DNA from: Larimichthys crocea
Taxonomy: Eukaryota; Chordata; Actinopteri; Sciaenidae
Assembly: GCF_000972845.2 (NCBI RefSeq)
Contig: NC_040032.1
Span: forward strand, 8,477,269 to 8,541,268
Direction: 5' to 3'
DNA: 64,000 bases
Part shown: in pieces, positions 11,576-22,500 of the stretch
Layout: each line of letters starts with the position of its first letter
Position numbering within the stretch: position 1 is the stretch's first letter
The notes under the pieces: model-generated
Seen by the model: only the letters and a program-made list of their open reading frames with translations
Databases searched by the model: none
Told to the model about the DNA's origin: nothing
Made by a program: the position numbers and the translations under genes

Positions 11576-13029
11576 GTATATATAGTATATATATAGCCCA
11601 ATAATATATGTTGAACGGTAAAAAATGTTGCCCTGCTCTGTGCCGGACCGTGTTTGGAGCGATCCGCCTGGCGCTGATCGTTTAAAAAAGACAACTGAGC
11701 ATGCCCCGACCAACAGAAAGACGAGGTTCGGAAGCTCTCCTGAGAGGGGAGGCTGGATTACTCCATCGGCCTGTAGCTGTTCCTTCTAACCTCACGTATC
11801 GTAGCAGCCATGACTGTAAAGAAGAGCGGCCCCCTGCTGGCCTGACAGCCACGAGCACCGACATGCTTTTAGGTGTGGTCACACCTTCTTCGTGGTTTGA
11901 AGGTGTGTTGTGTTGGCGGGACGCCATCCACCAGCCGGTGTGTTTTATGGTGTGTCGTTCTTGTTCTTGCCTTGATTGATTTCTGTGAACCGGGTCAGGA
12001 ACTGGTCCCTGGGTTTAAGCCCCCCCTCCCCCAACCGACTGAACGCGACCATTACCCGCACCTGTCCTCCTGCTGACGGCGCCATAAAACTGGAGGATCG
12101 TCTTGTTTTTCTCCTCCTCAGTGCAAGTTCAAACCCAGGCAACTCTCCTGAATCAACCCTGAAGACTTCAACAAGAAAACGGATGCCCAACGCTGTCGGA
12201 CTCGGGGTCTGTACAAAAAACTTCCTGTGTAACGTAATTTTAGAGTCACTGTGAAGACTGGTACCAGCATATTAGATAAAGTATAGACAAGATTAAATTC
12301 ATGAATCTTTATGTGGAGATACTGTAACAGCTGATGTTTCAGTTACTTCGGCATTGGCCTCGTGTCGCCCTCCTTTCACGGGATGATTATGCAGGACGAT
12401 GTTAGCCGCGGGGCCCGGCCCGTCGTCCCTGTCCTGTATTGTTATTTAGATTGTAGGAGGTTGGGTCGCGCATTGAAATGTGCCAAGCAACTTCAGCCCT
12501 CCCCTCTGTATGTGTGTGTGTATAAAAATGTAAACTTAGTATCATGCAAATGTGGATTTTTCTTGTAGCTGTTAAACTGGAGGTTTAAAAAAATGTGAAA
12601 CGAGGCAGAAATTTAAAAAAACACGGCGAGCTCGAACGACGACGCGTTTCATCGCAGATCCTCGTTAACGAGACTGAGGTCGTGGTTTGGCCTGCGCTCC
12701 TGAGCTACGCTTAAAGAGCCAAACTCGTCCGGCGACGTCAGACTGGTCTCAGGACTGGCAGACTGTCAGATTGGTCAGACTGGTCAGACTGGTCTCAGAT
12801 GGTCTACTGGTCGGCTGGCAGACTGGTCAGCCGTCTCACACTGACCATCTCTCTACTCATCCTCCGTCTCTGGTTGCACTTCCGTATGTTTTCCTTTTCT
12901 GTTTTTTTGATGAAGGACCGATTCACGCGTCACATGACCATGAACATAGCCGACATTAATAATAGAGACGTGTTGTTGTTTTCCGAAGCTCGCGATTGTT
13001 CAAAGATGCAAAACTCTGATTTTAATTAA
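11571..13029 (+). repeat. Segment B: inverted copy of the sipa1 3' flank
   Basis: This 1.46-kb segment is the reverse complement of about 17752-19175, the DNA directly downstream of the sipa1 stop codon at 19542. Read on the plus strand it is therefore in the sense direction of sipa1 mRNA, though detached from the gene. It has no convincing ORF. Two ATTAAA hexamers (near 12291 and 13023) could be weak polyadenylation signals. It holds CAGACTGGT repeats near 12740-12830 and reads cleanly compared with its partner. Confidence 0.8.
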
Positions 13030-14059
13030 AGAAAAAAAAAAGGTGCTTCAGATGAGATGGATATGATGATGTGATGATGATGAGCACGAGGAATCCGCTG
13101 AATGTAGTTGAATGCTTCCTCTGAGGGAATCTGATTATTTTGGTATTTAAAACAATAAATTGTCTCAGAAAATCCAACCAGAGAAAAAAAGTCTGATTGT
13201 GGCTGAATGACCCTAAAAGGAACACGAGAAATGTTCATGTGTGTGAAGTTACAGACAGAGAACAGTTATTTTATTATTTAACCAAGAATAAAGATGGAAA
13301 AGATTCTTCAAGGCTTCAGGTCTCTGGTCAGTCTGAACGGGCGTGAGACTCACTGAGAGAAGACGATGGATGGACGAGGAGTCCCGTCCTGGACTCTGGA
13401 GGAAGAAACTGTTTTTTTGTGTCGTGGCCAAATCAGATGGCAACGAAGAAAAAAAAGTTAAAGTTCAACGAAGGTGGAAGAAAGAAAAATGAATAAACAA
13501 ATGTGACTCAAGACGTGAACGAGTTAAAGAGAAAAAACTGACTGACAGATGAAAGAAAAAATATTAAACTGAAGGAGCAGAGAGTGAGAGGACGCTGACG
13601 GAGGAAGCTAGAAGAGAAAAGGAGAGAGTGATGCGAGCACAGAAGCCGCCGGACAAGAGTAAAATGTGGGACTGACTTTTAGTGGTTGGTGAGAGCTTGT
13701 GAAATAAATAAAGGCTGAAAGACAGACGCCGAGCTGGGCTGACTGCTGCTGGACTAGGCAGTGAGATCAGCTGCTGCTGGGGACTGTTTCGGTTCTGGTT
13801 CTGGGTCTTGTGGAGCACCTGACAGAGTTTTGATGGAAGCATCAAACTTGAACAGTTTGACTTCCTGTTTGTGACGTGGATCAGCTGAGCCAGCATGGCT
13901 CCCATCCTGACCCGTCAAACCTCCAACAGAACATTGAACGTCCTGCAGGGAACTGAAAGCTGCTGACGAGGAACTGTCCGACCGGCAGCTGATCTGGTTC
14001 ATGTTTTTAAATGTCTGGACCAAAACCACAAAATCATGACGATGTTTCACCGTACAGAC

Positions 14060-14356
14060 GAGCACTCGTCTAAAACCTGAGAGTCTCCGACGCCACAGAC
14101 TGTCTAAACCTGGACGTAGTCTCGTGATGTCCCCGCAGCTGTCTAAAACCTGGACGTAGTCTCTGTGACGTCCCCGCAGACTGTCTAAAACGGACGTAGT
14201 CTCTGGTGACGTCCCCGCAGACTGTCTAAAACCTGGACGTAGTCTCCGTACGTCCCCGCAGCTGTCTAAAACTGGACGTAGTCTCTGGACGTCCCCGCAG
14301 ACTGTCTAAAACCTGGACGTAGTCTCTGTGACGTCCCGCCAGACTCTAACCTGACG
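14060..14356. repeat. 42-bp minisatellite, reverse orientation, about 7 degenerate copies
   Basis: Reverse complement of the 6460-7028 unit. Most copies lack one to three bases. Confidence 0.88.
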
Positions 14357-15479
14357 TGTGGTCTGTAGATATAAAGTCTCATTGTGATGGTAACAGAAAC
14401 ATAACGAGTCTTGTTGCCAGGTGATAAACGTTGATTAAAACAGAGTTATGAGGATTTAAGAACACTTTAATTTGTCTTAATCATAATATATAAAGATATC
14501 AGAATGAAACCAGCCTGTCTCATAACAAACGTAGATTTTCAGATTGCAGCTCTCTGATTGGACGCACGTCTCCTGAGCTGAGACAAAACACTTTCCACAG
14601 CTGTTCCATGAACATAACACAGCACGACAACATCATACAAACATTTCCCAGGACTCTGTCCTCTGGACGGCTTTCCTAACAACCGGCCGCCCCAGAGACG
14701 CTCCATCTCCTCCCTGACACCAGGAGCCGAGCTGACAACAACAATGCCCGGCCGATGACTTATTTGGGGTTGGAGCGTTCGCTCAGGCGATGGTCACACA
14801 GCTCGAGGCTGAACGCCAGTTTGACTCATCGTGTTCTGTAAAAAAGAGGCTCCACAACCCGACCCACCAGTCTGAACGTTCAGACCACGAACAGGACGAC
14901 GAGGCCGAACATCTTCAGTGCTTCAGGTTGTTCTTCATGGTGTTTTAGAGTTTGTCATTTCCTGATAACCAGAAATCACTGATCACTGAACAGAACCAGA
15001 ACCAGACCACAGCTATCAGCCTCCTGCAGCAGCAGCTTTTCAAGCTTCCTGTTTCCTGACACTTCAGATACTTTAATTATTTTAACACAAACAAGCTGCC
15101 GAGCTGCCGGTGGACTGAGACGCTTGTTTCCAACACAATACAACGTCAACACGTGAAACCTGAAGAGTTCAGACGTCGATCTTTGGCTGTGAAGCTCTTA
15201 TGTGGAGGCGGCCTGCCGCCGTGTTTAGGCTGGCTGTCACACAGAGAGCTTCCAGAAACAGGCTGAGCTGTCTGCCTGCTGATAATCCAGCCTCACACTT
15301 TCCCAGAAAGTCACCGAGCTTTTCACGAGTTCGTGCTGCACAGAGTCGTCTGGTTAACGTCTGCCGTTAAAAGTTAACAGCTTAAACAGAACTCAATAAA
15401 AAAGAGAGAGCAGCGTCATCAGAGGAGCTGCAGCGTCCTGTTACTGTTGACTGCAGAAGTTATGACGAGCTGCAGCACC

Positions 15480-16130
15480 AGGAACTCCGAACCAGCAGTG
15501 TCCCCAGTCTAACAAGTGGACACAGCGACAGAACCTCTGAACCGGCAGTGTCCAGTCTAAAGTGAACACAGCGACAGAAACCTCTGAACCGGCAGTGTCC
15601 CAGTCTAACAGTGAACACAGCGACAGAACCTCTGAACCGGCAGTGTCCAGTCTAACAGTGAACACAGCGACAGAACCTCTGAACGGCAGTGTCCAGTCAA
15701 CAGTGAACACAGCGACAGAACCTTCTGAACGGCAGTGTCCAGTCTAAACAGTGAACACGGCGACAGAACCTCTGAACGGCAGTGTCCAGTCTAACAGCGA
15801 ACACGGCGACAGAACCTCTGAACCCGGCAGTGTCAGTCTCACAGCGAACACGCGACAGAACCTCTGAACCGGCAGTGTCCAGTCTAACAGCGACACGGCG
15901 ACAGAACCTCTGAACAAGCAGTTCCAGTCTAACAGCGAACACAGCGACAGAAACCTCTGAACCAGCAGTGTCCAGCTAACAGTGAACACAGCGACAGAAC
16001 CTCTGAACCAGCAGTGGCCCAGTCTAAACATGAACACCAGCGACAGAACCTCTGAACAGCAGTGTCAGTCTAACAGTGAACACAGAGACAGAACCTCTGA
16101 ACCAGCGTGTCCTAGTCTAACAGTGAACAC
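15480..16130. repeat. About 47-bp minisatellite, about 13 copies
   Basis: Inverted counterpart of 9025-9211. CGACAGAACCTCTGAAC recurs about every 45-50 bp, with many single-base losses. Confidence 0.9.
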
Positions 16131-16654
16131 AGCAGTCGGGTTGGCTCCTGGCATCCCGGACTGTAGTCAGTTCAGTAGCTACCACGGCTGACCCAAGCTA
16201 ACCACAGTTAGCGCTGTCACTGCTGATCAATGTTGTCCATCAATGTAATGTTAAGCTAATGTTAGCAGTGAGCTACATTAGCACTAGCTCTAAACCAACT
16301 GTCCATCCTCAGTGGTTAGCTTTGTGTCATATTAGCTTTAGCTCTGCTGCTAGCTTGATCAATCACCATAAAAAATAAATCATAACATAAATAATAAATC
16401 ATAAACGATAATAAAATACATAAAATAATAAACAATAAATCAGTTTATGTTGATGGAGCTCTTTGTGTTAAAACAAACTCATAAAAATAATCGTCAGAAT
16501 TCAATTGTAACAAATATAATAAGAATTATGATGTCATGTGTTTAAATTATTCACATTAATTAAACTGATTCATTGTCGGTAGCGTAGGGGTTAAGCGGCC
16601 GCCCCATGTGTTGGAGGCTGTGGTCGGACAGCTGTTTACTTGCGTGTCACTTCC

Positions 16655-16935
16655 TGTCTGTCTTCACCTGTCTGTCTGCTTCCTGTCTGCTTCACCTGTC
16701 TGTGCTGCTTCCTGTCTGTCGCTCCTGTCTGTCTTCACCTGTCTGTCTGCTTCCTGTCTGTCGTTCCCTGTCTGTTCTTCACCTGTTCTATCAATAAAGG
16801 GCAAAAAAAACAGATTCATTGTTTTCACTAATTATCTGGATCAGGTGTGTTCAGGCACAACAAGCTGAGCAGGTGTGGGCGGGGCGGGAACAGGTGGCTC
16901 ATGTGACGCGGTGTTTTGGACCTGTAGGTGTGGTG

Positions 16936-16966
<31 letters not shown>

Positions 16967-17060
16967 TGGTGTGTGGGTCCGGACAGAAAGAGGCGGGAAT
17001 TCCCGCAGGTTTGTGTTTGTCGCCTCCTGGCGGTCACACACACACACACACAGTCACGCG
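16655..17060. repeat. Inverted (CTGTCTGTCTTCACC)n and GT/CA microsatellites
   Basis: Counterpart of 8160-8512. A TCACCTGTCTGTCT-type array is followed by a GT run near 16932-16975 and a CA run near 17034-17055. Confidence 0.8.
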
Positions 17061-17416
17061 AGTGAACGCCACACACACGCCACACACACTCTGTTGCTGC
17101 TTCGACCTTTCCACTCCGCATGACGCACCGAGCGGAGATGTGCGTCCCGGAGCTGACGGACTGAGACGGCTCGGTGTCAGCTCTGAGCACGGAGGACCGA
17201 ACAGCACCGGACCGGACCGACCGAACCGAGCCGGACCCGCAGGAGAAGCAGCTGCTGCCTGCGGGATTTTACATAAGTTGGTCGGAGAAGTCGCTGCTGG
17301 AGGAAGAAGAGGAGAAGCTTCTGCAGACACGTGTGCAGAAGAAGAAGAGCCGTGAGAGAGCAGCAACAGATGGTTCTGGTTCTGGTTCGGTTCTGGTGGA
17401 CGAGGCCGGCTCAGGA

Positions 17417-17516
17417 ATGAGAGCTGCAGCGAGGCGCAGGCGTGCTCCTCCGGCGGCTCTGCTGCTGCGGGCTCGGGCTGCTCGCGCCGTGTGGCTCGTT
17501 CAGGTGCAGACACCAG
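17417..17516 (+). pseudogene. Second copy of exon 1 of the membrane-protein gene
   Basis: It matches 7807-7708 in inverted orientation, with the ATG at 17417 and the donor CAG|GTGAGT at 17516|17517. One inserted T after AGGCG and one missing G near CTCGCGCC cancel in length (100 nt kept) but shift the frame between them, replacing much of the transmembrane segment. A two-indel compensating pattern with intact splice site suggests sequencing error or a very recent copy. Confidence 0.7.
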
Positions 17517-17662
17517 GTGAGTCCTGCGCGCGCACGACACGCACGCACGCCACACACACACACACACACACACCACACACACACACACACACACAAACTG
17601 ATTAATATTCATATATGTAAATCTGAGTGTGTGCATGTTAATGTGAAGTTATATTTAGAAAG

Positions 17663-17672
17663 NNNNNNNNNN
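17663..17672. other. Assembly gap (10 N)
   Basis: Ten N mark a scaffold join. The left flank is the outer end of arm A'; the right flank restarts within the inner end of arm A in direct orientation. Confidence 0.99.
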
Positions 17673-19328
17673 TACATTCAGCTGGATTTCAGTGCTCATC
17701 ATCATCACATCATCATCATCATCCATCATCTGAAGCACCTTTTTTTTTTCTTTAATTAAAATCAGAGATTTGCATCTTTGAACAATCTGCGAGCTTCGGA
17801 AACTAACAACACGTCTTCATTATTTAATGTGGCGATGTTCATCGGTCATGTGACGCCGTGATCGGTCTTCATCAAAAAACAGAAAGAAAACATACGGAAG
17901 TGCAACCAGAGAGGAGAGATGAGGCAGAAGAGGTCAGTGTGCAGACGGCTGACCAGTCTGACCAGCCCTGACCAGTCTGACCAGTCTGAGACCAGTCTGA
18001 CCAGTCTGACCATCTGACCAGTCTGACCAGTCTGAGACCAGTCTGACGTCGCCCGGAGAGTTTGGCTCTTAAGGCGTAGCTCAGGAGCTGCAGCCAAACC
18101 AACGACCTCAGTCTCGTTAACGAGGATCTGCATGAAACGCGTCGTCGTTCGAGCTCGCCGTGTTTTTTTAATTTTCTGCATCGTTTCACATTTTTTTAAA
18201 CCTCCAGTTTAACAGCTACAAGAAAAATCCACATTTGCATGATATTAAGTTTACATTTTTATACACACACACATACAGAGGGGAGGGCTGGAAGTTGCTT
18301 GGCACATTTCATGCTCGACCACCTCCTACAATCTAAATAACCATACAGGACACGGGACGACGGCCGGGCCCGCGCTAACATCGTCTGCATAATCAATCCC
18401 GTGAAAGGAGGGCGACACGAGCCAATGCACGAAGTAACTGAAACAGTCAGCTGTACAGTATCTCCACATAAAGTATCATAATTTAATCTGTATATACTGT
18501 ATCTAATATGCTGGTACCAGTATTCACAGTGACTCTAAAATAAGTTACAAAGGAAGTTTTGTACAGACGAGTCCGACAGCGTTTGGCATCCGTTTCTTGT
18601 TGAAGTCTTCAGGGTTGATTCAGGAGAGCTGCCTGGGTTTGAACTTGGCACTGAGGAGGAGAAAAACAAGAGATCCTCCAGTTTTATGGCGCCGTCAGCA
18701 GAGGACAGGTGGGTAATGGTGCGTCAGTCGGTTGGGGAGGGGGGGCTTAACCCAGGACCAGTTCCTGACCCGGTTCACAGAAATCAAATCAAGTGCAAGA
18801 ACAAGAACGACACACAAAACACACACGAGATGGTGGAGGCGTCCGCCAACACAACACACCTTCAAACCACGAGAAGGTGTGACACACCTAAAGCTATGTC
18901 GGTGCTCGTGGTGTCAGGCCAGCAGGGGGCGCTCTTCTTCTACAGTATGGCTGCTACGATAGTGAGGTTAGAAGGAAACAGCTACAGGCCGATGGAGTTC
19001 ATCCGCCTCCCCTCTCAGGAGAGCTACGAACCTCGTCTTTCTGTTGGTCGGGGCATGCTCAGTTGTCTTTTTTAAACGATCAGCGCCAGGCAGGACCGCT
19101 CCAACACGTCCGGCACAGAGCAGGGCACATACCGTTCACATATATGATTGGGATATATATATACTATATATACTATATATTATATATATGTATATGTACA
19201 CTTTTGGTGGTTTCAGATCAGACAGCGAACATGCTGGACGGGTCTCAGTCTTCACTGACACTTTTTTTGATGCAAGTGTTCTTCAGCTCAGTTTGTCAAG
19301 TATTGAAGCAAGTTACAGTAAAGAGATG

Positions 19329-19375
<47 letters not shown>

Positions 19376-19541
19376 CTGTCAGTCCATGAAGGCATGTTAG
19401 AGTCTTGCATACTCCCTCACCGATGGGCAGCTCCAGGATCAGACGGTGGCATCGTGTGTGTGTTTGCAGAGTAACGCTTTGCATCTTTCTCTGCTGATTT
19501 GTGTCTGTGCAGTTTGTGCGTTTGTGGCGTTGGCGTGGAGG
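17673..19541 (-). other. sipa1: sipa1 downstream region / probable 3' UTR (segment B')
   Basis: 17673-17750 repeats the inner end of arm A (ATC run, CTGAAGCACC, T tract). From 17752 to about 19175 the sequence is the reverse complement of 11571-13029, with small indels. From 19176 to the sipa1 stop codon it is unique. Lying directly downstream of the stop on the minus strand, it probably contains the 3' UTR. I saw no strong AATAAA in the sense direction of segment B, so the mRNA end is unknown. It includes (TA)n at 19155-19200 and (CA)n at 19332-19371. Confidence 0.6.
19332..19371. repeat. (CA)n microsatellite
   Basis: About 20 CA units within the probable sipa1 3' UTR. Confidence 0.95.
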
Positions 19542-22500
19542 CTAACAGGGCTTGTTGACGTTGCACAGCAGCTCGGTGACTTTGATGAGGCGAGCCACCG
19601 TGCTCTGAGACTCCTCCTGCAGCCGCTGGTTGTTCTGCCTGAGGCTCTGCACCTCGGCCTGCAGCACCGCCTTGTCCTCTTTCTCCTGAAAGACATCGGC
19701 ACACAACAAAAACACAAGCCGTCGCTCAGATCGCTGTGGCAGGAACGGGACAGGAGGAGGGGGAGCGACAGGTACAGCGCTGGCTTTAAGGAAACTAGTG
19801 GGCACACATAAACACAGAGCTCGGTATAAAAACACACAAGGAGAGAGACACTGAACGCATCGTCTGTTTTGGGGTTTCAGGCTGCTGGTCAGACACAAAG
19901 TGAACACGGCTCCTTGTTTCATTAAAGTCATTAAAGGAGCAACATGTAACGCCGACATCTAGTGGTGAACATCAGCACTGCAGCCAATCACCTCCACCTG
20001 AAGAGCACACGGGTTGCCAGATCGAAGACGCTGAACCCCCACGAACACGAACACGAGGGGAGCGCACAGTTAGAATAAAGACGGCGTGACGTGGAGGAGA
20101 CGGAGTCAGAGAAACTTTCTGAAAGTTTCAGCACAAATGAATCAAGAACATGAAATCAAAAACAGTAAGTCAAGTTTTATTCTGAGCTGAAAGGAGCTAC
20201 ACTGTAAAAAAGTCTGTAGATTTCACGGTGAAAAAGAATCTGCCGAACCGTGACAGTCAAATGTTTCAAACTTTATTTTTTCTATACAGAATAACGTCGT
20301 ATTTTAAATGACAGTAAAACTGTAATACTACAAACCCGTGTTTTATTTATACAGCAAAACAGCTTTAATGTATTAATACTGTAAAATATGGAATAAAATG
20401 CCTCAACGTGAAATAAAGTGAAAAAACAACTCAAACAGTTTTACAGTAAAAAGCTGTCAGCTGTGATAAATACGTGTTTTTCTAATATTACGGTAAAAGA
20501 CTGTTAGTGCTGTCGATCTTAAGTTTTGTGTTTTATTCCCAAATTTACTGTATAAATACAAGTTGTTTTTTTTTTTAGATTTCATCAACAGAAATGCTGA
20601 TCTGTCATATGATTTGTTCCGTTATACCGTATACCGTATTTATTACGGTAAACCTACGGTAAAATTCAAGTAACCACAGCTGACAGTTTTTCACCGTAAA
20701 AATATGAAATAAAACCTTAATAATGAAATCAACAGCACTAACATCCTTTTACTGCAATATTAGGAAAAGTTAAACCGTACTTGTTACGGTTACATTCTGT
20801 TAACCACAGCTGACAGTTTTTTACCGTAAAACAAAAAGCCTCATTACCCGTTAAAGCCTCCGTCAGTGTACGGATGATGATCATGTGACTGTCTCTGGGT
20901 CATCACTGTGTTTCACCACCGTTAATCTAACGTTAACGTAACGTTAACTGTGTTGATCCACTTCATCAGTACATTTCATATGTGGCAACCCGGAGCCTCG
21001 CCATGTCCCGTGTACGGTATCAGACCGATAACATGATGAAATATGAAACATATTGTTCCTTTAAATTGTTTTTTCTGTCTGACCAAAAGTCCAAAACCCC
21101 AAAAAATTGTTTTTTCTGTCTGACCAAAAGTCCAAAACCCCAAAAAATATTTAAAAAAATGTTTTTTTTTCAATTTACGTGATAAAAACAGAGACAAAAG
21201 TTTCACGTTTGCTTCATAAATGATGAAAAGCAGCTGATTCATTTCCTGTAACTTAACGTCACTAAATGTCATTACTCTAATAAATCTGCATTTTATGAAT
21301 CAATAATAAAATAAATAGAAAAAGTTCCATAAACTGGGAGGAATAATGTTTATATCATATTTTGTTACACACACAGAAACACACACTATCAACCAAACGT
21401 CCTCAACACGAGCTCCACGCGTCAGAGGCTGGAGGAAGCCCATGAGACGTGCTGAAAGCTCCGGGAACACGCGTGGACTTCGTGTTGAGGACCGACTTCA
21501 GTCTGAGGTCTGAATTCATCATACAAACGTCTTTGACATGAGAAATAAACAGCGACACAAAAAGTACGGAGAGAGAAAAGTGCCAAAAATACTGAGAACA
21601 GCATCAGATCCATAAATACATTTTAAAGTCAAATATAGATACTGTACAAATTTACAACAGAATTAGGAATAAATAAAAATACTTTGAGTGTTTTTGTCTA
21701 ATGCGTCTGCAGCGAGTCGACACATCGTCTGGCTCCAGCGACAGGAGCTCAAATCCTGTTTCCTACCTGCCGACGCTCGCGCGGAGCTGATGAAATGTTA
21801 CAAATATTCAGAGTCAAAGCACCTTTTGCAGGTCATCCTGCAGCTTCCTCAGCATGGCTTCCAGCTGCGACACCTTCTCCTCCAGGTGGCCTGGAGAGTC
21901 ACTGCAACAAAGAGACGCAGTGACACCACGTCAAACACAGGAAGGCAACAACAACCAAGAAATACCGCTCAGAGCCCAGCTCGGTCCAGCTCGGTCCAGC
22001 TCGGTCGAGCCCGGTTCTGTTGTCGTACCAAGTCAAACCAAAACCAGCAAATAAAATGTGACCTGCGGGTCGTTAGGGTCACCTGTGGGTCGTTAGGGTC
22101 ACCTGCGGGTCGTTGAGGTCACCTGCGGGTCGTTAAGGTCACCTGCGGGTCGTTAGGGTCACCAGCGGGTCGTTAGGGTCACCAGCGGGTCGTTAAGGTC
22201 ACGTGTGGGTCGTTAGGGTCACCTGTGGGTCGTTAGGGTCACCTGCGGGTCGTTAAGGTCACCTGCGGGTCGTTATGGTCACCTGCGGGTCGTTAGGGTC
22301 ACCTGCGGGTCGTTAGGGTCACCTGCGGGTCATTAGGGTCACCAGCGGGTCGTTAAGGTCACCTGCGGGTCGTTAAGGTCACCTGCGGGTCGTTAAGGTC
22401 ACCTGCGGGTCGTTAGGGTCACCTGTGGGTGGACAAATGGGTCACTGGGAAACTTTAACGTTTCATTTGTGCCTCTAAATATAATCAGAATGTCTCTGAA

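Larger units (their letters stand above)
13030..17662. repeat. Right arm (A') of the inverted duplication, indel-rich
   Basis: Reverse complement of 7598-11570, running without interruption up to the N gap. It carries many 1-2 base deletions and insertions, for example CCGCAGCTG where the clean copy implies CCGCAGACTG, and compensating indels in the exon copy at 17417-17516. Its arrays differ in length from arm A. The error style resembles uncorrected long reads, but old divergence cannot be excluded. Confidence 0.88.

Noticed and set aside
22058..22432. Interstitial telomere repeat
   Set aside because: TTAGGG occurs only once per 20-bp unit and is altered in many copies.
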